DNA of 25,600 nucleotides from DATBIO01 sp036556965 (GTDB taxonomy: Bacteria > Acidobacteriota > Vicinamibacteria > Fen-336), in contig DATBIO010000235.1 in assembly GCA_036556965.1 (NCBI GenBank), positions 1 through 25,600 on the forward strand, given 5' to 3'. A program made the position numbers and the translations under genes. Shown piece after piece: positions 16,071 to 22,484 of this stretch. Numbering within the stretch: the stretch's first letter is position 1; the number at the start of each line of letters is the position of its first letter. Under the pieces are notes generated by a model that did no database searches, was not told the origin of the DNA, and saw nothing but the letters and a program-made list of their open reading frames with translations.

Positions 16071-17086
16071 GGGCCCGGCGCGCTCACCACGCCCTGGCCC
16101 TGGGCGCCCTCGCCCTGTCCGTGGTCGCCGCCTGCGGCCGCCGCCGGGACGCGGCCACTCCCGATCAGATGAAGGCGGGCATCGCGGCGCTGCAGCGCGA
16201 GCGCGAGGAGCTCCGGGCCAGGGTGGGGGACCTCGTGGCCAAGGACCGGCGCCTCGAGGGCATGCCCACGAGCGGGGTCCGGGTGGGGGTCCCCACCGTG
16301 CTCACGCGGAGGCTCGTGGAGCGGGTGGTGAGCGGCTTCGTGGACCAGGTGACGCTCAGGCTCTCGAACCTCAAGGTCCACAAGACGGGCAAGGTCAAGA
16401 AAGTGGTCACCCTCGGCGAGTACACCCTGGACGTGCGCATCGACGAGGTGTCGGGGCGGCTCAAGACGGGGAAGCCGGAGGTCCACTTCGGTGGCAACCA
16501 GATCACGCTCGCGCTGCCCGTGCGGATCGCCAGCGGCAGGGGCGACGCCACCATCGACTTCGACTGGGACGGCAAGAACGTCAGCGGGGCCGTCTGCGGC
16601 GACATGACGATCACGGAGGAGGTCTCGGGCGGGGTCAAGCCCGAGGAGTACGCGGTGCGCGGAAGCGTGCAGCTGGCGGCGACGGCCAGCCAGATCCTCG
16701 CCTCCCCGAGGTTCCCGGTGATCAAGGTGAAGCTCAAGGTGGAGCCGTCGGCCGCGTCCTGGGCGGCGGTACAGAAGATCCTCGACGACAAGGGTGGAGT
16801 GTGCGGGTTCGTGGTCGACAAGGTGAACATCCGCGGCGTCCTCGAGGACCTCGTCGGCAAGGGCTTCAACGTCCGCCTGCCCACCGAGAAGATCAAGCCG
16901 ATGGCCATTCCCGTGGGCATCGCCCCCACCATGACCGTGCGCGGCCAACCCGTGACCATCGGGGTGAGGGTGTCACAGCTCGCCATCACAACGGACATGA
17001 TCTGGCTCGGGGCGGACGTGAGCCTGGGCCCGCCGGCGGCCGCCGCCCCTCGCGGAGAGCGCACCGCCGCCGCCGTCAGGCGCTGA
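16067..17086 (+). CDS. Predicted lipoprotein, second of the tandem pair
   Basis: A 339-residue protein starting at GTG 16067, which overlaps the preceding stop by four bases (GTGA), so the two are translationally coupled. The signal sequence ends in the lipobox VVAAC (Cys about residue 23), followed by a coiled-coil-like helix (MKAGIAALQREREELRARVGD). A long beta-rich domain has an early helix TRRLVERVVSGFVDQ. Two further Cys (GAVCGDM and GGVCGFV) could form a disulfide. It ends with DMIWLGADVSLG, matching the end of its neighbour. No enzyme motif is visible. An envelope lipid-binding or structural role is inference. The 3' end overlaps the convergent glycosyltransferase gene by 11 bases. Confidence 0.8.
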   Translation: MRARRAHHALALGALALSVVAACGRRRDAATPDQMKAGIAALQREREELRARVGDLVAKDRRLEGMPTSGVRVGVPTVLTRRLVERVVSGFVDQVTLRLSNLKVHKTGKVKKVVTLGEYTLDVRIDEVSGRLKTGKPEVHFGGNQITLALPVRIASGRGDATIDFDWDGKNVSGAVCGDMTITEEVSGGVKPEEYAVRGSVQLAATASQILASPRFPVIKVKLKVEPSAASWAAVQKILDDKGGVCGFVVDKVNIRGVLEDLVGKGFNVRLPTEKIKPMAIPVGIAPTMTVRGQPVTIGVRVSQLAITTDMIWLGADVSLGPPAAAAPRGERTAAAVRR

Positions 17087-18269
17087 GGGACACCGCGGGC
17101 GTGGCGCGGGCGAGGCTGTCGATCACCCCCAGCGCCTCCCAGAGCGCGCGGTTCTCGGCCAGGGTCTCCAGGCGCGCGCGCAGGGCGTCGAGGAGCTGCC
17201 CGTCGCGCAGCAGCGTCTCCACCGCGGCGGGGGCGTCCCGCCAGCGGCCCACGGTCAGGCCCAGGCCCCGCTCCGCAACGAAGCGCACGTTGAACCGCTC
17301 CTGGGGGATGGTGCGGGCGTCGCCGCACACCACCACGGGGACCCGCTGGTGGAAGGCCTCGGCCAGGGAGCCGGGGCCGGGCTTGGTGAGGAGGACGTCG
17401 CTGGCCGCCATGAGCTCGGCCACGCGGTCCGTGAAGCCGAGGCGCCGCAGCCGGCCCCGGTACCGCTCCTCCAGCGGGCCCATGGCCGCGTAGAGCGCGT
17501 CGTCGTGGCCGCAGACCGCGACCACGCGCGCCTCCGTCCGGGAGAGCAGGGCCGCCGCCAGGCCGAGCATCTCGGGGGAGCCGTTGCCTCCGAAGAGCAG
17601 CATGGCCAGGCCGTCCTCCCCGCGCGCGCCCAGCTCCTGCCGCACGCGGGCCCGCACCTCCGCCGAGCCGCGCGGGTAGAAGCGCGGGTGGAGCACGAGG
17701 CCGGACGTCCGCCAGATGCGCCCCTGGGGCAGGCCCAGGGACAGGGCCTGCCGCGCCGCCTCCTCCGTGGGCACCACCACGCCGTCGAGGCCTTCCTCCA
17801 GCCAGAAGCGCGGCCCGAAGTCGGCCAGGTCGGTCATCAGGACGACGAAGGGCGGCCGCGGCGAGAGCCGTGCCACGGCGTCACGGAGCACGGCGTTGAA
17901 GTTGGGCAGCAGCGACACCACCACCGCCGGCGGCGCCTCGGCCAGGAAGCCCGCGATGCGGGCCACCAGCCGCCCGTGCAGGGCGGCGATCGAGAGCTGC
18001 AGCGCGCGCAGCAGCGGCACCAGGAACCGCGTGCGGCGGCGCCGGACGAGCGCGTTGTAGACGTCCTCGAGGCCGTGGCCGAAGAGGCGCCGCGCGGGAT
18101 CGAGGGGGGCCAGGACCTCCTGCAGGCTGACCACGCGCAGGCGGACGCCGGACGCCTGCCCCTCGGCGCCGGCCACGAGCGCGTTGGCCGTCGCGCGGTG
18201 GCCGCCCCCCGCGTCCACCACGAAGAGGACCGCCTCCGGCCGCCCGCCCGGCGCGCTCACGGCCGGCAT
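17076..18269 (-). CDS. MGDG-synthase-like (GT28-type) glycosyltransferase
   Basis: A 397-residue GT-B-fold enzyme. The N-terminal domain opens with VLFVVDAGGGHRATANAL; the GGGH loop (21-24) is the hallmark of MGDG synthase/UgtP-like diacylglycerol glucosyl- or galactosyltransferases, also shared with MurG. The middle has VVSLLPNFNAVLRDAV and FVVLMTDLADFGPRFW. The C-terminal nucleotide-sugar half has MLLFGGNGSPEMLGLA, then ASDVLLTKPGPGSLAEAF and TIPQERFN. No membrane helices are seen; such enzymes sit on the cytoplasmic face of the inner membrane. In other bacteria glycolipid synthesis replaces phospholipids during phosphate starvation, which suits the Pho neighbourhood (inference). The exact sugar and acceptor cannot be read. 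Confidence 0.82.
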   Translation of the reverse strand: MPAVSAPGGRPEAVLFVVDAGGGHRATANALVAGAEGQASGVRLRVVSLQEVLAPLDPARRLFGHGLEDVYNALVRRRRTRFLVPLLRALQLSIAALHGRLVARIAGFLAEAPPAVVVSLLPNFNAVLRDAVARLSPRPPFVVLMTDLADFGPRFWLEEGLDGVVVPTEEAARQALSLGLPQGRIWRTSGLVLHPRFYPRGSAEVRARVRQELGARGEDGLAMLLFGGNGSPEMLGLAAALLSRTEARVVAVCGHDDALYAAMGPLEERYRGRLRRLGFTDRVAELMAASDVLLTKPGPGSLAEAFHQRVPVVVCGDARTIPQERFNVRFVAERGLGLTVGRWRDAPAAVETLLRDGQLLDALRARLETLAENRALWEALGVIDSLARATPAVSLSA

Positions 18270-18414
18270 GCTGCCCGCGCGGTGTGGCGGCGGCGCGACG
18301 CCGCGATGACGCGCCCGCCACGCCGCCGTCAGGCCGTGTTTCCCTTCCTTTCACCCCCTCGTGCCGCGGCTCCGCTCCCATGGACGGGTGAGAGAACCGA
18401 AGGAGACGAGCGGC

Positions 18415-19332
18415 ATGCGTTGCGACCTCCACCTGCACTCCCGCCACTCGGGACCGTCGGACATCCCGGTGCTGGGACGCTTCGCGCGCGAGTCCTACTC
18501 CGAGCCGCGCGCCCTCTACGAGGAGGCCCGGCGACGGGGCATGGACCTCGTCACCCTGACCGACCACGACGCCATCGAGGGCGCGCTGGAGCTGCGGTCG
18601 CGGCCCGGCACGTTCGTGAGCGAGGAGGTGACCTGCGGGCTGCCCGGCGGCCGCATCGTCCACCTCGGCGTCTTCGGGCTCAGCGAGGGCCAGCACCGGC
18701 ACATCGCCGCCCGCCGCGGGGACGGCGAGGCGCTGTTCGCCTACCTGGCCGAGCAGCGGATCCCCGCCTGCCTCAACCACCCGTTCTCCGCCCTGACCGG
18801 GGCGCGGGAGACGGCCGACCTGGCCGTGTCGCTGGCCGCGCTGCCGCTGGTGGAGGCCCTCAACGGCGCCCTTTCCGGGCGCGTGAACGGCGCGGCGCGC
18901 GCGGCGGCGCGCCGTCGCCGGCGGGCCATGGTCGGAGGCAGCGACGCGCACACCCTGGCCTCGGTGGCGCGCGCCCATACCCTCGTGCCGGGCGCGCGTG
19001 ACGCGGCGGAGTTCCTCGAGGGCCTGCGGCGCGGGCTCTGCCTGCCCCGCGGCCGGTCCGGCTCCTACGCCCGCCTGACCGCGGACGTGGCCCGGATCAT
19101 CGGGGGGGCCTTCCGCGAGCACGGGCGACGGGCGCCGCGCGACGGGCGGGCCCTCGTGCGCCTGGCCGCCATGGCCGCGGCCTCCCCCGCGCTGGTCGGC
19201 CTCCCCGTGGTGATGGGCGTCCTCTACCTCCAGGACCAGCTCTTCGCCCTGCGCCACGCGCGCCGGCTCGCCGCCCGCGGGGACGGCGAGGAGAGGCGCC
19301 TCGCCGGCGGGCTCGCCACGGCGTCGGCCTGA
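18415..19332 (+). CDS. PHP-domain metal-dependent phosphoesterase with C-terminal hydrophobic segment
   Basis: A 305-residue protein. PHP motifs in order: DLHLHSRHS (H6, H8), TLTDHDAIEG (D50, H51, D52), CLNHPFS (H122) and GGSDAHT (D177, H179), giving the metal cluster of the PHP superfamily. Between them is a beta/alpha barrel. Residues about 248-272 are hydrophobic (AAMAAASPALVGLPVVMGVLYL) and may anchor the protein to the inner membrane. AGGAG nine bases upstream selects ATG 18415; the frame stays open to 18361. It is followed after three bases by the PAP2 gene, so the two form one operon. The substrate is unknown; a phosphoester or phospholipid headgroup is a guess. Confidence 0.85.
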   Translation: MRCDLHLHSRHSGPSDIPVLGRFARESYSEPRALYEEARRRGMDLVTLTDHDAIEGALELRSRPGTFVSEEVTCGLPGGRIVHLGVFGLSEGQHRHIAARRGDGEALFAYLAEQRIPACLNHPFSALTGARETADLAVSLAALPLVEALNGALSGRVNGAARAAARRRRRAMVGGSDAHTLASVARAHTLVPGARDAAEFLEGLRRGLCLPRGRSGSYARLTADVARIIGGAFREHGRRAPRDGRALVRLAAMAAASPALVGLPVVMGVLYLQDQLFALRHARRLAARGDGEERRLAGGLATASA

Positions 19333-19335
19333 GCC

Positions 19336-19863
19336 ATGCACGGCCTGCTGGCCTACGTCACCGCCTCCGACCTGCGCGTGTGCGAGCGTGTCCACGCCTG
19401 GCCGCCACCGCGCTGGTTCCGGGCGTGGATGGTGGGCGCCACGCGGTTCGCCGACGGCTGGGGATGGCTCGCCCTGGCCGTCGGCCTGATCCTGGCCGCG
19501 CCCGGGGGATGGCGCGCCGTCGGCGCGGGCAGCATCGCCTCCGTGCTGGCCTCCGGCCTGCTGGTGACCCTCAAACGGCGGTTCCGGCGCGAGCGGCCCT
19601 GCGACGTGCTGCCGCCCGTCTTCTTCCGCGTGAAGGCCCCGGACCGCTTCTCCTTCCCCTCGGGCCACACCATGAACGCCTTCGCCGTCTGCACGGTGCT
19701 GGCCCTGCAGTATCCCCTCGGCCTTCCCCTGCTCGCCTTCCTGGCCGTGAGCGTGGGCGCCTCGCGGGTAGCCCTCGGGCTCCACTACGTGAGCGACGTG
19801 GCCGCGGGGGCGGTCCTCGGCGCGGGCGTCGGCGCGCTGGCGCACGCCGTCCTCTTCGCCTGA
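19336..19863 (+). CDS. PAP2-family membrane phosphatase
   Basis: A 175-residue polytopic protein. The three PAP2 catalytic motifs are intact: K80-RRFRRERP88, FPSGH111 (PSGH) and SRVALGLHYVSD (S143-R144, H150, D154). His 111 and His 150 are the expected catalytic pair. Four to five hydrophobic segments surround them. Family members dephosphorylate phosphatidic acid or undecaprenyl pyrophosphate at the membrane. Beside an MGDG-synthase-like gene, a phosphatidate phosphatase supplying diacylglycerol would make sense (inference); UPP recycling is the alternative. It lies three bases after the PHP gene. Confidence 0.88.
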   Translation: MHGLLAYVTASDLRVCERVHAWPPPRWFRAWMVGATRFADGWGWLALAVGLILAAPGGWRAVGAGSIASVLASGLLVTLKRRFRRERPCDVLPPVFFRVKAPDRFSFPSGHTMNAFAVCTVLALQYPLGLPLLAFLAVSVGASRVALGLHYVSDVAAGAVLGAGVGALAHAVLFA

Positions 19864-19947
19864 CGCACCCGTCCGCCTTCTCTCCGGAAGCGGTCGCGCC
19901 GGCAACGACGGCTTCGGCGGCACGCACGACCACCTGGTGACGTTCGA

Positions 19948-20592
19948 CTAAGGGGTCGCGATCACCTCCCGCAGCTCGGCCATCGAGCGCACGAGGGCGT
20001 GGGGCCGCGCCGCCCGCAGCTCGTCCTCGCTCCCGTAGCCCCAGAGCACGCCGACGGCGCGCAGGCCGTGGGCGCGGGCGCCCTCCACGTCCAGGGCGCG
20101 GTCGCCCACCATCCAGGTGCCTTCCGCGCGAAGACCCGCGCCCCGCAGCGCCTCGCCGACGAGCGCGTCCTTCTCCGAGCCCGTGGTGGCCAGCGAGGAG
20201 CCGTACACGTCCTCGAAGCGCGCGGCCAGGCCGAAGTGGTCGAGGATGCGGCGCGCGAACACGGTGGGCTTGGAGGTCACCACCCACAGGCGGTGGCCGT
20301 CTCCGCGCAGGGCGGCCAGGCCCTCCGCCACGTCCGCATACGGCTGGTTCTCGTAGAGGCCCACGGGAGCGAACCGCTCGCGGTAGTGGCGCACCGCCTG
20401 CTCGATCAGGGACGCTTCGGAGCTGCCCAGCAACTCCGCGAAGGTGCGGCCGAGGGGCGGCCCCACGTGCTTCCGCAGCGCGTGGAGGGGGGGCGCGGGG
20501 TGGCCGAGCGCGCGCAGGGCGTGCTGGAGGCAGCGCGTGATGCCCTCGCCGGGGTCGGTGAGGGTGCCGTCGAGGTCGAAGAAGACGTTCAG
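19948..20592 (-). CDS. HAD-superfamily phosphatase (phosphoglycolate-phosphatase-like)
   Basis: A 214-residue HAD hydrolase with a C1 helical cap. Motif I is FFDLDGTLTDP (D6 nucleophile, D8), motif II VVTSKP, motif III Lys in GSEKDALVGEAL and motif IV MVGDRALDVEGARAHGL. No ATG, GTG or TTG fits the beginning of the conserved region in this frame. I take CTG 20592-20590, whose last two bases overlap the maturase stop (CTGA), a rare analogue of ATGA coupling. It is the last gene of the pqqD-precursor-maturase operon and may be a passenger or may act on a phosphorylated intermediate; neither is shown. It is convergent with the PAP2 gene across an 84-base gap. Confidence 0.82.
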   Translation of the reverse strand: MNVFFDLDGTLTDPGEGITRCLQHALRALGHPAPPLHALRKHVGPPLGRTFAELLGSSEASLIEQAVRHYRERFAPVGLYENQPYADVAEGLAALRGDGHRLWVVTSKPTVFARRILDHFGLAARFEDVYGSSLATTGSEKDALVGEALRGAGLRAEGTWMVGDRALDVEGARAHGLRAVGVLWGYGSEDELRAARPHALVRSMAELREVIATP

Positions 20593-21824
20593 GCGGGTGC
20601 GGGCGAGCGCCGCTGGACCTGGATCAGCGGCGTGGCGGTGTCGGAACAGCTCCCGCAGGTGGAGGGGGAGACGGCCTCCGGAGGAGGCAGGTCGCGGCCC
20701 TCGCGCCCGAAGCAGCAGGTGGCGTCGCGGCGGTGCCCGCACCCTTCGCCCATGGCCGCCCAGGCCTTGAGGTGGGCGATCTCGCAGAACTGCGGGATGA
20801 CGCCCTCGATGTCGCCCGTCTCCATCTCCGCCGCGCCCGGGCAGCTCCCGCAGATGGCCATGAGGTTGCAGCGGCGGCAGACGTCGTTGTGCTGCCAGGT
20901 GCGGGCGCGCAGGCGCGGGAAGTGCTCCTCCCAGCCTTCGCGGAAGCTCCCCGCGCGCAGGTCGAAGCCGTTGCGGCGCGAGAGCTGGCAGAGCTGGAGG
21001 GTGCCGTAGGGGTCCACGGTGAAGGCGCTCTGGCCGGCGCCGCAGGTGTAGACCTGCTCGCTGTCGCGCGCGACGCCGGGGCGCGCCACCCGCTCGCAGA
21101 ACTCGCGCAGCTCCTCCATGCGCGCGGGGTTGGCCAGCTCCAGGTCCAGGGCCTCCCGCGCCCCGAGCTGCAGCTCGGAGTTGCGGTTGGCCCCGCAGTC
21201 CACGCGGGGGTTGAGCAGGCTGTCGAAGCGGAAGCGGAGTCCAAGGCCCGCGGCGTACTCCTCCATGGCCTGGATCTCGTGGTAGTTCCAGGCCAGGGCC
21301 ATGGTCTTGAGGGCGAGAGGGACCTTGCGCTCCACCAGGCGGCGGATGCCGGCCAGGCACTTGTCGTAGGAGCCGGGGACCTGGGTGACCCTCTCGTAGG
21401 TCTCCCGCTTCATCCCGTACAGGCTGATCTCCACTTTTTCCGGCGGGTGCTCGGCGAAGAGGTCGGCGATGCGGTCGGTGACCAGCGTCCCGTTGGTGAA
21501 GACGGTGACGATGAGGCCCCGGCGGAGGGCGTAGAGGTAGAGCTCGGGGAAGTCGGGGCGCACCAGCACCTCGCCGCCGGTGAACAGGACGAACAGGGTG
21601 CCTGCCTCCACCACCTCGTCGATCAGCGCGCGCACGCGCTCCGTGCTCAGCTCGCGCTCCTGCACCTCCCGGCGGCCCACGGGCTCGTTGACGTAGCAGT
21701 GCGCGCAGCGCAGGTTGCAGCGGAACGTGGTCTCGATGGTGCCTTCGAGGGGCACGCGCGCGGCGTCGATGCCGGCGCGCTCGCGGAACTCTCGGAACGT
21801 GGAGTCCGGGAGGCGTGCTCCCAA
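20589..21824 (-). CDS. Radical SAM/SPASM peptide maturase
   Basis: A 411-residue radical SAM enzyme. The CX3CX2C cluster motif CNLRCAHCY (C36, C40, C43) is followed by the glycine-rich FTGGEVLVRPDF and ISLYGMKRETYERVT of the TIM barrel. A SPASM domain follows with C261, GTLQLC (C279), C316-X2-C319-X5-C325-X2-C328 and C347, which would hold two auxiliary Fe-S clusters. A tail from residue 358 carries five more Cys (362, 370, 371, 390, 393). Such enzymes install thioether, C-C or other cross-links or epimers in ribosomal peptides. The TTG start lies two bases after the precursor stop with GGGAG upstream. The substrate is presumed to be the adjacent 55-residue peptide. Confidence 0.88.
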   Translation of the reverse strand: MGARLPDSTFREFRERAGIDAARVPLEGTIETTFRCNLRCAHCYVNEPVGRREVQERELSTERVRALIDEVVEAGTLFVLFTGGEVLVRPDFPELYLYALRRGLIVTVFTNGTLVTDRIADLFAEHPPEKVEISLYGMKRETYERVTQVPGSYDKCLAGIRRLVERKVPLALKTMALAWNYHEIQAMEEYAAGLGLRFRFDSLLNPRVDCGANRNSELQLGAREALDLELANPARMEELREFCERVARPGVARDSEQVYTCGAGQSAFTVDPYGTLQLCQLSRRNGFDLRAGSFREGWEEHFPRLRARTWQHNDVCRRCNLMAICGSCPGAAEMETGDIEGVIPQFCEIAHLKAWAAMGEGCGHRRDATCCFGREGRDLPPPEAVSPSTCGSCSDTATPLIQVQRRSPAPA

Positions 21825-21826
21825 AC

Positions 21827-21994
21827 TCAGCTCCCGACGGTGCGGCAGTTGGTGCGGAAGCAGCCCAGGGTGGGACCCGTGGTGCCCGTGCGCGTCTTGC
21901 AGCCGGCCACCGCCACCTCTTCCGGCACCAGGCGGATGCGCCGGATCATCGGCTTGACGTAGGGTCGCCGGCGCGGGCGGCTCGTCCGTTCCAT
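21827..21994 (-). CDS. Candidate RiPP precursor peptide (55 aa)
   Basis: A 55-residue frame missed by ordinary length cut-offs. GGAGG lies four bases before ATG 21994, the clearest ribosome binding site in this operon. The N-terminal 30 residues are basic and leader-like (PRRRPYVKPMIRRI, then RLVPEEVAVA). The C-terminal 25 residues begin GCKTRTGTTGPTLGC, continue FRTNC and end RTVGS, giving Cys 32, 46 and 50 plus six Thr. It sits between a PqqD-like gene (24-base gap) and the radical SAM/SPASM gene (two-base gap). That is the gene order of sactipeptide/ranthipeptide-type loci, so it is the likely substrate. The cleavage site and the final cross-links are unknown. Confidence 0.78.
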   Translation of the reverse strand: MERTSRPRRRPYVKPMIRRIRLVPEEVAVAGCKTRTGTTGPTLGCFRTNCRTVGS

Positions 21995-22018
21995 GCCACC
22001 TCCAGGGTCTGCGGCCGG

Positions 22019-22405
22019 CTAGATGGTATCGCGCCTGTCGGTCCGCCGCACCGCGCCGAGGCCGGCCAGCTCCTCGATGAACTCCAGGTAGTCACGTTCC
22101 GCATCCTCGGTTGACACCTCGAAGGCGCCCACCAGGCGGGCGACGATCTCCGCGCCCGACGCCCGCCCGTCGAGCTGCTCCCAGATGAAGGCCCCGGCGT
22201 CGGTGAGGTTGTAGAGGGAATCGAGGTCGGCGGCTCCGCGCCGGCCCACCGGCACCAGCACGTACTCGTTGGCCACCCGGCGCCCGACCATGCTCCCGTC
22301 GGGGGCGTACACCTCGTCCAGGGTCGCCGCCACAGGCGGGCCTCGTACCGCAGGCGCGACGGGAGGCTCGCTGTCAACCCGTCCGGGCGTCGCCCGTTGC
22401 GTCAA
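22019..22405 (-). CDS. PqqD-like RiPP recognition element protein
   Basis: The recognised domain is about 90 residues: RVANEYVLVPV, then LDSLYNLTDAGAFIWEQLDGRASGAEIVARLVGAFEVSTEDAERDYLEF in which the NLTDAGAFIWEQLDG pattern is typical of PqqD, and a closing ELAGLGAV. PqqD-type winged helices bind precursor leader peptides and present them to the radical SAM enzyme. The frame opens at TTG 22405 (128 residues), but GTG 22333, with GAGG seven bases upstream, would give a 104-residue protein and is perhaps more likely; ATG 22291 is the shortest option (90 residues). It is first in the operon, 24 bases before the precursor gene. Confidence 0.8.
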   Translation of the reverse strand: MTQRATPGRVDSEPPVAPAVRGPPVAATLDEVYAPDGSMVGRRVANEYVLVPVGRRGAADLDSLYNLTDAGAFIWEQLDGRASGAEIVARLVGAFEVSTEDAERDYLEFIEELAGLGAVRRTDRRDTI

Positions 22406-22424
22406 CCGGGCGTGAACGCTCCCC

Positions 22425-22463
22425 GTTTACGCGCGCGTGACCTGCGCGTCACGCGTCCGTCAC
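22425..22463. promoter_or_regulatory. Pho-box-like array in the divergent gap between RiPP operon and response regulator
   Basis: TTTAC 22426, GTGAC 22437, GTCAC 22448 and GTCAC 22459 recur every 11 bases. On the minus strand they read GTGAC, GTGAC, GTCAC, GTAAA, so either direction is possible. It lies 21 bases before the regulator start at 22485 and 20 bases or more upstream of pqqD. The spacing equals that of the arrays before DUF47 and both pstS genes. Confidence 0.6.
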
Positions 22464-22484
22464 AGTCTCCTGGCACCGTGGGCC

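Noticed and set aside
18317..18354. Possible weak Pho box before the PHP gene (GCCAC, GTCAG, TTTCC, TTCAC every 11 bases)
   Set aside because: The period is 11, but the units differ too much from each other and from the other four arrays to claim a site.
19948..21360. HAD protein as a 470-residue fusion with an upstream domain
   Set aside because: The upstream part is the out-of-frame shadow of the radical SAM gene and has no recognisable domain; conserved HAD sequence begins at about 20592.
22372..22377. Minus-strand TTGACA as a -35 for the pqqD operon
   Set aside because: No -10-like hexamer lies 16-18 bases downstream; the nearest TA-containing sequence is more than 20 bases away.
22437..22484. 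Upstream GTG start for the third response regulator
   Set aside because: It would translate the 11-bp Pho-box repeats; the receiver domain begins naturally soon after ATG 22485.
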